From assembly GCF_012396235.1 (NCBI RefSeq), contig NZ_JAAXPA010000004.1, forward strand, positions 295,746-359,745: DNA of 64,000 nucleotides, read 5' to 3'. The position numbers and the translations under genes are program-made. Source of the stretch: Rhodococcus opacus (GTDB lineage: Bacteria > Actinomycetota > Actinomycetes > Mycobacteriales > Mycobacteriaceae). Of the stretch, positions 35,263 to 44,634 are shown in pieces (the stretch's first letter is position 1; each line of letters opens with the position of its first letter). The notes beneath the pieces are model-generated. The model ran no database searches. It had not been told where the DNA came from and saw only the letters and a list, made by a program, of their open reading frames with translations.

Positions 35263-36175
35263 CATCCTCACCAGGGAACTGATCGACGAGGCCGAGGGTT
35301 TCGGCACTCCACCGATCGACCCGCCTCCCGTGATCGTGTCCGAGTCGGACAGCCGCGGACGCCGCGTGGTGACGTGGTTGCATCGCAATCTCGCGCTCGT
35401 GGCCTCGGCCGCCTTGCTCCTTGTCGCGGTCGGATTCGCGGTGGCGCCGTCGGTGTTCGCGAGCGGCGACCCGCTGGTCGGGGTGCCCGCCCAGAAACTG
35501 CAGGCGCCGAGTGCCGCGCATTGGTTCGGCACCGACAACATCGGCCGTGACGTGTATACCCGCGTGGTGCACGGGGCCGGATTGTCGCTGACCGCAACGC
35601 TGTTGGCCGTGGGGATCGCGCTGGTGGCCGGTTCGCTGATCGGCCTGCTGTCCGGTGCCGTCGGAGGGGCGCTGGACGCCGTCCTGATGCGGGTCGTCGA
35701 CGTCCTCCTGTCGATCCCCGCGCTGCTGCTCTCGCTCGCACTGGTGACCGCGCTGGGGTTCGGCACCGTCAACGTGGCCATCGCGGTGGGAGTGTCACTG
35801 ATCGCGAACTTCGCCCGCGTGATGCGTTCGGAGGTGCTGCGCGTACGCCGGTCGCTGTACGTCGAGGCGGCGTTCGCGTCGGGTGTCCGCTGGCACACGG
35901 TGTTGCGCCGGCACGTGCTGCGGAACTCGTACCCGCCCGTCGTGGCACTCGCCGCCGTCGAGTTCGGGATGGCGGTCCTCGCGGTGTCGTCGCTGAGCTT
36001 TCTCGGGTTCGGTGCGGTGCCGCCCACCCCGGAATGGGGCTCGCTGATCTCCGAGGGCCGGAACTACCTCGCCACCGCGTGGTGGATGACCACCCTGCCC
36101 GGACTGGTGATCGTGGCCGTCGTGCTGTCGGCGCACCGACTCGGGCATGCACTCGAACAGAGGGAAGTGCGATGA
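35255..36175 (+). CDS. ABC transporter permease, DppC type
   Basis: A 306-residue second permease of the DppC/OppC kind. [22 protein letters not shown] and [21 protein letters not shown] are family hallmarks, the latter being the EAA loop. The ATG at 35255 lies inside the end of the DppB-type gene and has GGAGGAGAAGG upstream. The stop overlaps the ATPase start (ATGA). Confidence 0.93.
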   Translation: MSDILTRELIDEAEGFGTPPIDPPPVIVSESDSRGRRVVTWLHRNLALVASAALLLVAVGFAVAPSVFASGDPLVGVPAQKLQAPSAAHWFGTDNIGRDVYTRVVHGAGLSLTATLLAVGIALVAGSLIGLLSGAVGGALDAVLMRVVDVLLSIPALLLSLALVTALGFGTVNVAIAVGVSLIANFARVMRSEVLRVRRSLYVEAAFASGVRWHTVLRRHVLRNSYPPVVALAAVEFGMAVLAVSSLSFLGFGAVPPTPEWGSLISEGRNYLATAWWMTTLPGLVIVAVVLSAHRLGHALEQREVR

Positions 36176-37848
36176 GTTCGACTACTGCTGCGGCAGGTAC
36201 CACGGCGCCGCTCCTGCAGGTTTCCGGACTGCGGGTGGCATACGGGAGCGTGAGCGATCCGGTCGTGGCCGTGAAGGGCGTCGACCTCACGGTCTCGCGC
36301 GGGGAGGTGGTGGCCGTGGTCGGCGAGTCCGGCTCCGGAAAATCCACCACCGCGCATGCCATCCTCGGACTGCTCAGCGGATCCGGGCGGGCCGTCGCCG
36401 GCACCGTCACGTTCGACGGTGAGCGTCTCGACACCAAGTCGGAGCGCGCACTCGGCCGGGTTCGCGGCGCCCGGATCGGCCTGGTTCCCCAGGATCCGAC
36501 GACGTCGCTCAACCCCGTCCTGCGGGTCGGCGCCCAGGTGGCGGAGGTGCTCCGGATCCACGGTCTCGCCGACCGGCGGACGGCAGGCATCGAGGCGGTG
36601 CGCATTCTCGCCGAGGCCGGGATCGACAAGCCCGAGGTGCGGGCGAGGCAGTACCCGCAGGACCTGTCGGGCGGGCAACGGCAGCGCGTCCTGATCGGGA
36701 TCGCCTTGGCGTGCAGCCCCGAACTCGTGATCGCGGACGAACCGACCAGCGCACTCGACGTCACGGTGCAGCGCCGGATTCTCGATCACCTCGACGCGCG
36801 GATCGCCGAATCCGGTACCGCGGTCCTGCTGATCACGCACGATCTGGGTGTCGCCGCCGACCGTGCCGACCGGATCGTGGTGATGAGCCAGGGTGAGGTG
36901 GTGGAAGCGGGCCCCACCCGCGAGATCCTGGAGAACCCACGGCACGAGTACACCCGCACCCTGCTGGCCGCGGCGCCGAGTCTCTCGGTGGTGCGGGGGC
37001 CCAACCGCGCCGCGGCGGTGGGCGGAGCCGAACCCGATGTCCTGCTGCGCGTGTCCGGGGTGTCCAAGACGTTCCGGATCGATCGGCGCACGGCCATCGA
37101 CGCCGTCCAGGACGTGTCGTTCGAGGTCCCGCGCGGGCGCACGCTGTCGCTGGTGGGGGAGTCCGGGTCCGGCAAGTCCACGGTGGCCCGGATCGCGATC
37201 CGGTTGGAATCTCCCTCCGCGGGCCGCGTCGAGTTCGACGGCCGGGACATCACCACCCTGCGCGGCGGTGCGCTGCGGGCCCTGCGCCGCCGAGTGCAGA
37301 TCGTGTACCAGAACCCGTATGCGTCCCTCGATCCGAAGCTGGCGATCGCGGACATCGTGGCGGAACCTCTCGGTGCGTTCGGTGTCGGCACCAGGGCGGA
37401 ACGGACGGCACGAGTCGCCGAACTGCTCGAACAGGTCGCGTTGCCGCGCACCTACCTCGAACGCAGACCGGCAGAGCTGTCCGGTGGGCAACGGCAGCGG
37501 GTCGCCATCGCCCGCGCGCTCGCTCTGCACCCCGAACTCGTCGTGCTCGACGAACCGGTGTCGGCGCTGGACGTCTCGGTGCAGTCACAGATCCTCGGGC
37601 TGCTCGAGAGCCTGCAGTGGGAACTCGGGCTGAGCTACCTCTTCATCTCGCACGACCTCGCCGTGGTCCGGCAGATCAGCGACACGGTCGCGGTGATGCG
37701 GTCCGGCCGCATCGTCGAATCGGGCGCCGCGGCAGAAATATTCGACAATCCCCGCCACGACTACACCCGGCAGTTGCTCGACGCCATCCCGGGACGATCC
37801 GTCGTGCGTCCACGTTCTGCACAGCTGGAGGAATCGATTCATGCCTGA
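36172..37848 (+). CDS. ABC transporter fused dual-ATPase (DppD-DppF type)
   Basis: A 558-residue protein with two ATPase domains in one chain, about residues 14-265 and 285-545. Walker A motifs are [12 protein letters not shown] and [12 protein letters not shown]; signatures are [15 protein letters not shown] and [15 protein letters not shown]; Walker B motifs are [10 protein letters not shown] and [10 protein letters not shown]. Both are intact, so it can serve the DppB/C pair alone. The oligopeptide-type C-terminal segments ([11 protein letters not shown] and [11 protein letters not shown]) follow each domain. Confidence 0.95.
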   Translation: MSSTTAAAGTTAPLLQVSGLRVAYGSVSDPVVAVKGVDLTVSRGEVVAVVGESGSGKSTTAHAILGLLSGSGRAVAGTVTFDGERLDTKSERALGRVRGARIGLVPQDPTTSLNPVLRVGAQVAEVLRIHGLADRRTAGIEAVRILAEAGIDKPEVRARQYPQDLSGGQRQRVLIGIALACSPELVIADEPTSALDVTVQRRILDHLDARIAESGTAVLLITHDLGVAADRADRIVVMSQGEVVEAGPTREILENPRHEYTRTLLAAAPSLSVVRGPNRAAAVGGAEPDVLLRVSGVSKTFRIDRRTAIDAVQDVSFEVPRGRTLSLVGESGSGKSTVARIAIRLESPSAGRVEFDGRDITTLRGGALRALRRRVQIVYQNPYASLDPKLAIADIVAEPLGAFGVGTRAERTARVAELLEQVALPRTYLERRPAELSGGQRQRVAIARALALHPELVVLDEPVSALDVSVQSQILGLLESLQWELGLSYLFISHDLAVVRQISDTVAVMRSGRIVESGAAAEIFDNPRHDYTRQLLDAIPGRSVVRPRSAQLEESIHA

Positions 37849-38977
37849 GCCACACGACCCGCTCGTCGCCGTCGATCTGTACGGCACGGGGATCCATCCG
37901 CAGTCCTGGCGTCGTCCGGACTCGCGCGCCGAGGACCTCTTCACCCCCGGCTACTGGACCGGCCTGCTCGGGCAGGCCGACTCGGCCGGAGTTGACCTCG
38001 CCTTCGTCGGCGATACCTTCGCGATCGCCACCACGGGACATGCCGATCAGCGTGGGCACCTGGACGCGGTGGCGATCGCGGCACGGGCCGTCGCGTCCAC
38101 CGAGCGCATCGGCCTGGTTCCCACGGTGACCGTCACCCACACCGAACCGTTCCACGTGTCCAAGGCCATCGCGAGCCTCGACCACGCGTCGCTCGGCCGC
38201 GCCGGGTGGCAGGTGGACGTGTCGGCCGGTCAGGCGCAGGCGAATCTGTTCGGACGCAAGGACGCACAGGATGCCGAGAGTCTGTGGGCGGAGGCGGCCG
38301 ACGCGATCGAGGTCATCAGTTTGCTGTGGGACAGCTGGGAGGACGATGCCGAGATCCGCGACGTGCCCACCGGCCGCTTCATCGACCGGGACAAGCTGCA
38401 CTACATCGATTTCGAGGGCACGCACTTCTCCGTGAAGGGTCCCTCGATCACGCCGCGGTCGCCGCAGGGACAGTCGCTGATCGTGATCGGTGCGCGGGAC
38501 GAGCACTCCACCCGGGTCGCCGCGGCGCGCGCCGACGTGATCCGCATCGGCGCACCCACCGTGGACGCCGCGCGTGACGTCGCGGACCCGGTGCGACGTG
38601 CTGCGGTCGAGGCCGGCCGGGCCCCCGCTTCGCTCCGGATCCTGCTGGACGTCGAGGTGGTGATCGCCGAGACCGCCGACACGGCGGAACGCGACCTCGC
38701 CCAGCTCGAGAACTGGTCCGGCGGCCGCTACGAGCCGGCGTCGATTCTCCACCGCGGAGACGCGACGGGACTGTCCCGGCTGATCACCGACGTGGTGGAC
38801 ACCGGGGGCGTCGACGGGGTCACCCTCCGGCCGCTGGCGCTGACGTCCGGCCTGAACGAGATCACCGAACGCGTCCTGCCGCTGCTGCGGCCGGGCGGCC
38901 GGGCGTCCGACAGCAGAGTGCTCCGGGAGCGGCTCGGCTTCACCCGTCCCGACAATCACTTCGCCGGACAGGACTGA
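37841..38977 (+). CDS. LLM-class monooxygenase 1 of operon 2
   Basis: A 378-residue luciferase-like protein, paralogue of 29770. It shares [31 protein letters not shown] and PRSPQGQ, but is somewhat longer and retains more of the C-terminal barrel ([20 protein letters not shown]). Its start lies within the end of the ATPase gene (8-base overlap). It probably oxidises an imported organosulfur compound with FMNH2 or F420H2; the cofactor cannot be settled from sequence by eye. Confidence 0.84.
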   Translation: MPEPHDPLVAVDLYGTGIHPQSWRRPDSRAEDLFTPGYWTGLLGQADSAGVDLAFVGDTFAIATTGHADQRGHLDAVAIAARAVASTERIGLVPTVTVTHTEPFHVSKAIASLDHASLGRAGWQVDVSAGQAQANLFGRKDAQDAESLWAEAADAIEVISLLWDSWEDDAEIRDVPTGRFIDRDKLHYIDFEGTHFSVKGPSITPRSPQGQSLIVIGARDEHSTRVAAARADVIRIGAPTVDAARDVADPVRRAAVEAGRAPASLRILLDVEVVIAETADTAERDLAQLENWSGGRYEPASILHRGDATGLSRLITDVVDTGGVDGVTLRPLALTSGLNEITERVLPLLRPGGRASDSRVLRERLGFTRPDNHFAGQD

Positions 38978-38981
38978 CATC

Positions 38982-40346
38982 ATGAGCAACCAGCGCAAGC
39001 AGATTCATCTCGCGGCCCACTTCCCCGGCGTCAACAACACCACCGTGTGGAGCGACCCCGAATCGAAGAGCCAGATCGACTTCGACTCGTTCGTGCACCT
39101 CGCGGAGACCGCCGAACGCGGACTGTTCGACTTCTTCTTCCTCGCCGAGGGCCTGCGCCTACGTGAGCACCGGGGCCTGATCCACGACCTCGACGTGGTG
39201 GGCCGCCCCGACACGTTGACGGTGCTCGGCGCACTCGCCGGAGTCACCACGCATCTGGGCCTGGCGGGAACGATCAACACCACGTTCAACGAACCGTACG
39301 AGCTGGCACGCCAATTCGCCTCGCTCGACCACCTGTCCGACGGCCGGGCCGCGTGGAACATGGTGACGTCCTCGGACGCGTTCACGGGGGAGAACTTCCG
39401 GCGCGGGGGATACCTCGACAAGGCCGACCGGTACGTCCGCGCAGGCGAACTGATCGAGGGCGCCCGCAAGTTCTGGGACAGCTGGGATCAGGATGCGTTG
39501 CAGATCGACCGCACTCGGGGAGTGTTCGCCCAGGACAACTCGATCCGCGACGTCACCCACTCCGGCTCCCAGTTCGACATCCGGGGACGATTCACGATTC
39601 CCCGGAGCCCGCAGGGGCACCCGGTGCTGCTGCAGGCCGGCGACTCCGATCAGGGCCGCGAATTCGGGGCCGCGCAGGCGGACGCGATCTTCACCATCCA
39701 CGGGTCGCTCGAGGACGGCCAGAAGTTCTACACGGACGTCAAGGGCAGGCTGGCGAAGTACGGGCGCAGTTACGACGATCTCAAGGTCCTGCCCGCGGCG
39801 ACCTTCGTGCTGGGCGACTCCGCGGCGGACGCCGCCGAGCGCGCAGATCACATCCGGCACCAGCAGGTGGGCCCGCAGACGGCGATCGCGTTTCTCGAAC
39901 AGGTCTGGGGTCGTGACCTTTCCGCATACGACCCGGACGGTCCGCTACCGGACGTCGAACCGGCCGACGACACGAACATCACCCGCGGCCGGGTCCGGCA
40001 CGCGAAGGACCCCCGCGAGATCGCCGCCGCGTGGCGGGCGAAGGCCGAAGCCGAGAAGCTCAGCATCCGTGAACTGATCATCGCGGTCACCACCCGCCAG
40101 CAATTCGTCGGCACCGCCGCTCAGGTGGCCGAGGAGATCGACCGCTACGTGCAGGCGGACGCGTGCGACGGCTTCATCCTGGTACCGCACCTCACACCGG
40201 CCGGGCTCGACGAGTTCGTCGAGAAGGTGGTCCCGGAATTGCAGAACCGCGGCAGCTTCCGCTCCGAGTACTCGGGGACGACCCTGCGCAGCCATCTCGG
40301 ACTGCGCCATCCGCATCACCAGACAGAAGGAGTTCGGGCATCATGA
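38982..40346 (+). CDS. NtaA/SnaA/DszA-family FMN monooxygenase, operon 2
   Basis: A 454-residue FMNH2-dependent monooxygenase closely related to 30844: GVNNTTVWSDPESKSQIDF, FFLAEGLRLREH, GRAAWNMVTS and GENFRRGGYLDKADRYVRA. All family segments are present through the C-terminal THLTP-type region. The pair of operons therefore each carry one full-length NtaA-type enzyme and one shortened relative. The stop overlaps the DUF1684 start by four bases. Confidence 0.9.
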   Translation: MSNQRKQIHLAAHFPGVNNTTVWSDPESKSQIDFDSFVHLAETAERGLFDFFFLAEGLRLREHRGLIHDLDVVGRPDTLTVLGALAGVTTHLGLAGTINTTFNEPYELARQFASLDHLSDGRAAWNMVTSSDAFTGENFRRGGYLDKADRYVRAGELIEGARKFWDSWDQDALQIDRTRGVFAQDNSIRDVTHSGSQFDIRGRFTIPRSPQGHPVLLQAGDSDQGREFGAAQADAIFTIHGSLEDGQKFYTDVKGRLAKYGRSYDDLKVLPAATFVLGDSAADAAERADHIRHQQVGPQTAIAFLEQVWGRDLSAYDPDGPLPDVEPADDTNITRGRVRHAKDPREIAAAWRAKAEAEKLSIRELIIAVTTRQQFVGTAAQVAEEIDRYVQADACDGFILVPHLTPAGLDEFVEKVVPELQNRGSFRSEYSGTTLRSHLGLRHPHHQTEGVRAS

Positions 40347-41140
40347 CCGCAGTCACGGCAGGCGCGACATTCGAGCAGGACTGGCAGGACTGGCATTCGG
40401 CGCGGGAGGAGTCTTTCCGCGACCCGCTGGGATGGCTGAGTCTCACGGCGTTGCACTGGCTCGTCGAGACCGACACCACGTTCCCCGACCCGCCCGGGAA
40501 GTGGCGGGCCGACGCGGACGGGGTGGTGATCACGGCCACCGCCGACGCCGGTCTCGAGGTCGACGGCGACGCGGTCGACGGCACGGCGACCCTCGCACCT
40601 CTGGAGGGTGCACCCGGTCTGCTCGTGCGGCACGGGAGCCGCAACATCGAGGTGATCCGGAGAACCGGTGACGTCGCCCTGCGGATCCACGACCCCGAGG
40701 CGGGCACCCTCGCCGCGTTCACCGGCATCCCGGCGTTCCCGCCCGCGCGGCAGTGGGCCGTGCCGGCAACGTTCACCCCGTTCCCGCAGTCCCGCGTCGT
40801 GACGACGGGTGCGGTCGTCGAGGGACTCGAGCACCACCACACGGCGCTGGGCTCACTCGCATTCGAGTACGACGGCGCCGTACACGAACTCGTCGCGTTC
40901 GCAGGCACGAACGGTGGCCTGCACGTCCTGTTCACGGACGCCACCAGCGGGGTCAGCACGTACCCCGCGGCGCGGTCCCTGGCCGTGGACGCCCCAGCCG
41001 CCGACGGCCGGGTGATCCTCGATTTCAACCGGGCGGCCAACCTGCCGTGCGCGTTCACCGACTACGCCACCTGCCCGGTCGCGCCCGCCGAGAACCGGTT
41101 GACGCTCGCGGTCGAGGCCGGCGAGAAGAACCCGCGGTAG
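40343..41140 (+). CDS. DUF1684 family protein
   Basis: A 265-residue protein of the DUF1684 family. Characteristic parts are WHSAREESFRDPLGWLSLTALHWL near the N-terminus and the C-terminal DFNRAANLPCAFTDYATCPV, which forms the family's conserved Asn-Cys-Asp/Cys-Pro signature. No biochemical role is established. Its placement inside a SAM-riboswitch operon with overlapping starts ties it to sulfur metabolism here. It is cytoplasmic with no signal peptide. Confidence 0.88.
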   Translation: MTAVTAGATFEQDWQDWHSAREESFRDPLGWLSLTALHWLVETDTTFPDPPGKWRADADGVVITATADAGLEVDGDAVDGTATLAPLEGAPGLLVRHGSRNIEVIRRTGDVALRIHDPEAGTLAAFTGIPAFPPARQWAVPATFTPFPQSRVVTTGAVVEGLEHHHTALGSLAFEYDGAVHELVAFAGTNGGLHVLFTDATSGVSTYPAARSLAVDAPAADGRVILDFNRAANLPCAFTDYATCPVAPAENRLTLAVEAGEKNPR

Positions 41141-41142
41141 GC

Positions 41143-42057
41143 ATGGCCGAGAAGCAGGTCGTGCTCGGGGCGGCGGCGCCCGCGGGCCGGACGGACTTCG
41201 CCGTCCTCGCGGATGCCGCCCGCACCGCGGAGCGGGGGAGATTCGACTTCTTCCTCGCCGAAGGCGTCACCGCGGCGAACGCGCTGGCCGGGTTCACCGA
41301 CACGGTGGGGCTCGCGGCGACGCTGGACACGACCTCCGCCGAACCGTACGACGTGGCCCGCCGGCTGGCCTCACTCGATCACCTGTCGGGCGGGCGTGCG
41401 GCATGGAACACCGTGGCGCCCGGCGGCGAGCGGGCCTCGGAGTTCGTCGACACCGCCCGCACGCTGTGGGATTCCTGGGCCGAGGGGGTCGTCACCGTCG
41501 ACCGGGATGCGGGGCGGTTCGTCTCGGACCCCACCGCAGGCGCGTTCTATCACCGGGGCAGGCACTTCGACATCGGTGGACGCTTCACCGTCCCGCGGAG
41601 CCCGCAAGCGCAACCGGTGGTGATCGTGTCGGGTGACGGCCCGGAGGCCCGGGATCTCGCCGCCCGGCACGGCGACGTGATCATCGCCCCGCTCGGCACG
41701 TTCGAGGCCGGTCGCGCGTTCTACGACGACCTCGCGCGCCGCACGGTCGAGGCCGGCAGACCCGCCGGTGCGGTGAAGGTCCTGTCCGCCGCGACGTTCG
41801 TGGGTACCGCCGCGTCCGTCGCGGACCGGATCGTCCGGTGGGTCCGCGAGGACGCAGCGGACGGGTTCGTCCTGCCGTCCCACCTCACCCCGGACGAACT
41901 CGCCCTGTTCGCCGACACGGTGGTGCCGTTGCTGCAGGACCGCGGTGTTCTGCGCACCGAATACATCACCGCCACGCTGCGGCAGCACCTCGGACTCGGT
42001 GCCCCGCGCAGCCATCGCGCTGTCAATCCCCGCTCTCTCCAGAAGGTGCCCTCATGA
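41143..42057 (+). CDS. Compact NtaA-like LLM protein, operon 2
   Basis: A 304-residue LLM protein about 150 residues shorter than NtaA/DszA enzymes. It aligns with the genes at 30844 and 38982 in ARTAERGRFDFFLAEG, LDHLSGGRAAWNTVAP, RGRHFDIGGRFTVPRSPQ and ADGFVLPSHLTPDEL, but the insertions and the long middle section are absent. The frame is open and its start and stop overlap neighbours normally, so I treat it as a functional short variant, though decay cannot be excluded. Confidence 0.75.
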   Translation: MAEKQVVLGAAAPAGRTDFAVLADAARTAERGRFDFFLAEGVTAANALAGFTDTVGLAATLDTTSAEPYDVARRLASLDHLSGGRAAWNTVAPGGERASEFVDTARTLWDSWAEGVVTVDRDAGRFVSDPTAGAFYHRGRHFDIGGRFTVPRSPQAQPVVIVSGDGPEARDLAARHGDVIIAPLGTFEAGRAFYDDLARRTVEAGRPAGAVKVLSAATFVGTAASVADRIVRWVREDAADGFVLPSHLTPDELALFADTVVPLLQDRGVLRTEYITATLRQHLGLGAPRSHRAVNPRSLQKVPS

Positions 42058-43196
42058 CCACTCCGTTGTCCGTCCTCGATCTGTCGCCCGTCAGCGAGGG
42101 CACCACCGCCCGCACCGCGCTGCGGAACACCGTCGACCTCGCCCGGCACGCCGAGGAGTGGGGATACAAGCGGTACTGGGTTGCCGAACACCACTTCGTG
42201 GGCGTCGCCAGTTCCTCACCTGCCGTGCTCGTCGGGATCCTGGCCGCGGCGACCAGCACGCTCCGGGTCGGCGCCGCCGCGGTGCAGTTGGGCCACACCA
42301 CCGCAGCGGCCGTCGTCGAGGCGTTCGGCACCGTCGACGCGCTGTACCCGGGTCGCCTGGACCTCGGGCTCGGGCGGTCGGGCCAGCGGCGGGCCGAGGC
42401 GCTGAAAGCCGTTGCGGAACGCAACAACCAGCCGGCCCCGCCCCGCCGGGAGACGGACATCCGCGACGGCGTCGTGATCCCGGCACCGTTCGACCCGTCC
42501 GGGCTCCTGCTGTCTCCGCGGCTCACAGCGGCGCAGTCGGTACTGCAGCAGCCGGGCGCGCTGTCGCCCGCATTCGACCAGCAGGTCGACGACATCCTGG
42601 CACTGCTCGACGGCACGTACCGCACCCCGGACGGGATCGAGCTCCACGCCAGCCCCGGCGAGGGCGCCGACGTCGAGGTGTGGGTGTTCGGCAGCAGCGC
42701 GGGACCGAGCGCCGAACTGGCCGGGCGGCTGGGGTTGCCTTTCGGAGCGAACTACCACGTGAGCCCGTCGACGACGCTCGAGGCGGTCGAGGCCTACCGC
42801 GCCGCGTTCCGCCCGTCGTCGCAGCTGCAGAAGCCGTACGTCGTCGTCTCCGCCGACGCGGTCGTGGCGGAGGACGACGCGACCGCGAAGGAACTGGCGT
42901 CGACGTTCGCGCACTGGACGCACAGCATCCGCAGTGGACACGGTGCAATCCCGTATCCGGACCCCGCGCACACGGCACCGCTCGGCGAGACGGAACGCGC
43001 GGCGGTCGAGGACCGGCTGATCACCCAGTTCGTGGGCGCACCGGCCACCGTCGCGGACCGACTCGACAGTCTGCGAAGGCTCACCGACGCCGACGAACTG
43101 GTGATCACCAGCGTCACCCACGATCACGGCGACCGGCTGCGCTCCTACGAGCTGCTCGCAGCGGAGTGGGGACTGCCGGGCCTGCTGGCCGCCTGA
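42054..43196 (+). CDS. LLM-class oxidoreductase, last gene of operon 2
   Basis: A 380-residue luciferase-like enzyme of the group with MTTPLSVLDLSPVSEGTTA, AEHHFVGVASSSPAVL, and GRLDLGLGRSGQ. The AEHH motif is typical of a large LLM subgroup (MsnO8-like/alkanal-type) with FMN. It contains a longer insertion (residues ~120-190) than usual. It closes the sulfur operon: the next gene starts 44 bases on and belongs to the biosynthetic cluster. Confidence 0.86.
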   Translation: MTTPLSVLDLSPVSEGTTARTALRNTVDLARHAEEWGYKRYWVAEHHFVGVASSSPAVLVGILAAATSTLRVGAAAVQLGHTTAAAVVEAFGTVDALYPGRLDLGLGRSGQRRAEALKAVAERNNQPAPPRRETDIRDGVVIPAPFDPSGLLLSPRLTAAQSVLQQPGALSPAFDQQVDDILALLDGTYRTPDGIELHASPGEGADVEVWVFGSSAGPSAELAGRLGLPFGANYHVSPSTTLEAVEAYRAAFRPSSQLQKPYVVVSADAVVAEDDATAKELASTFAHWTHSIRSGHGAIPYPDPAHTAPLGETERAAVEDRLITQFVGAPATVADRLDSLRRLTDADELVITSVTHDHGDRLRSYELLAAEWGLPGLLAA

Positions 43197-43240
43197 GAGC
43201 ACGATGATTGAACGCTGGTCCAAATGGGAATCCCACGCCC

Positions 43241-43540
43241 ATGGACACAGCACATGCCCCTGTGCCCGAGTCCCGTGACGAGCTGGTCGAGCAGCTACGA
43301 AAGTACCTGAGCTCGATCACGTCGACGGAACTCGGACCCGACGACGACTACTTCACCCTGGGATTGGTGAGTTCGTTGCGGGCCCTGGAGATCGTCACGT
43401 ACATCGAAGGCTCCCACGACGTCGTGGTCGAGGTGGAGGATCTCGATCTCGACAACTTCCGTACCGCAGCGCGGGTAGCGGGCTTCATTCGGAGAAAGCG
43501 GGGCGAGCAGCTTCGTGCGACGGACGGGGCGGCGCCGTGA
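43241..43540 (+). CDS. Free-standing acyl carrier protein
   Basis: A 99-residue carrier protein. The ATG at 43241 begins MDTAHAPVPESRDELVEQL; an upstream TTG at 43208 is less likely. The phosphopantetheine region reads DDDYFTLGLVSSLRALEIV: the usual D-S-L is replaced by S-S-L, leaving a serine for attachment but losing the preceding Asp. It is the first gene of the cluster and overlaps the acyl-CoA dehydrogenase. Its neighbours suggest that it carries a glycerate- or amino-acid-derived unit. Confidence 0.8.
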   Translation: MDTAHAPVPESRDELVEQLRKYLSSITSTELGPDDDYFTLGLVSSLRALEIVTYIEGSHDVVVEVEDLDLDNFRTAARVAGFIRRKRGEQLRATDGAAP

Positions 43541-44634
43541 TCGGTATCGATACACTCGTCGCCTCCGCCGAGACGGACGCCGCCACCTGGGACGAGACCG
43601 GACTGCCGGTCGACGTCATCGAGGCCGCCGCACGGGCGGGAGTCCTCGGGCTGGACCGGACGACGGACTGCCGGGGACTCGGCCTGACCGCGGCCGAACT
43701 CGGCTCCGTCGCAGAAAGACTCGGAGCGGTCTGCACGTCGTTGCGCTCGCTGCTGACCGTGCAGGGGATGGTGAACGCCGCCCTCGATCGGTGGGGCACC
43801 GCCGAACAGCGGGCGCAGTGGGTGCCGGCCCTGGCGACCGGTGAACTCCTCGCCGGATTCGCCGCCACCGAATCCGGAGCAGGCAGCGACCTCTCCTCTG
43901 TGACTACCAGTTTCGAGGCGCACGGCTCCGATCACCGGATCTCCGGACGGAAACTGTGGGTCACGTTCGGCGAGGTCGCGGACGTACTGCTCGTCCTCGG
44001 CCGGTCGCCGGCCGGGCTGACGACCGCGCTGGTCGAAACGGACGCACCCGGAGTGTCCGTCGAACCGATCCACGGGCAGCTGGGCATGCGCGGCGCCCGG
44101 ATCGCGCACATCGCGTTGGACGGCGTCGTCGTCCCCGCCGACCACCTGATCGCACCGCCGGGATTCGGGCTGTCCCACGTCGTCGGCACCGCCCTGGACC
44201 ACGGCCGGTACACCATCGCCTGGGGGTGCGCCGGGATGGCGCGCGGGTGTCTCGCCGACGCCGCCGCGCACGCGTCCACCCGCGTGCAGGGCAGCGCCGT
44301 GCTGTCCGAGCACGACTCGGTCCGCGCGATCGTCGGTCGTAGCTGGGTCGATGCCGCCGGGGCTCGCGCACTGTGCGAACGGGCCGCCGAACAACGCGAT
44401 GCCCACGAGCCCAGCGCGCTCTTCACGACGATCGCCGCGAAATACGCCGCTGCCCGGGTCGCCGCGTCGGTGAGCCAGCAGGCGGTCCAGGTGCTCGGGG
44501 CCGTCGGGTGCGCCCCCGGCAGCAGGGTGGGGCGCTTCTTCCGCGACGCCAAGGTCATGCAGATCATCGAGGGCGCGACGGAGGTCGCCGAACTCCAGAT
44601 CGGTGACTACGTGCTCGGGGGAGGTGCGCCATGA
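43537..44634 (+). CDS. Acyl-CoA dehydrogenase-like flavoprotein (FkbI/ZmaI-like)
   Basis: A 365-residue FAD enzyme of the acyl-CoA dehydrogenase fold. Family signatures are FAATESGAGSDLSSVTTSF for substrate and flavin binding and QQAVQVLGAVGCAPGSRVGR, DAKVMQIIEGATEV at the C-terminus. In FK506- and zwittermicin-type clusters such enzymes oxidise a carrier-bound hydroxy- or amino-semialdehyde during malonyl-type extender synthesis. Adjacent ACP, FkbH-like and hydroxyacyl dehydrogenase genes make this role likely. Start and stop overlap neighbours. Confidence 0.85.
   Translation: MIGIDTLVASAETDAATWDETGLPVDVIEAAARAGVLGLDRTTDCRGLGLTAAELGSVAERLGAVCTSLRSLLTVQGMVNAALDRWGTAEQRAQWVPALATGELLAGFAATESGAGSDLSSVTTSFEAHGSDHRISGRKLWVTFGEVADVLLVLGRSPAGLTTALVETDAPGVSVEPIHGQLGMRGARIAHIALDGVVVPADHLIAPPGFGLSHVVGTALDHGRYTIAWGCAGMARGCLADAAAHASTRVQGSAVLSEHDSVRAIVGRSWVDAAGARALCERAAEQRDAHEPSALFTTIAAKYAAARVAASVSQQAVQVLGAVGCAPGSRVGRFFRDAKVMQIIEGATEVAELQIGDYVLGGGAP

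Noticed and set aside
43196..43241. A promoter or terminator separating sulfur operon 2 from the NRPS cluster
   Set aside because: The gap is only 44 bases, with no hairpin or convincing -35/-10 pair, so I cannot tell whether the cluster has its own promoter.
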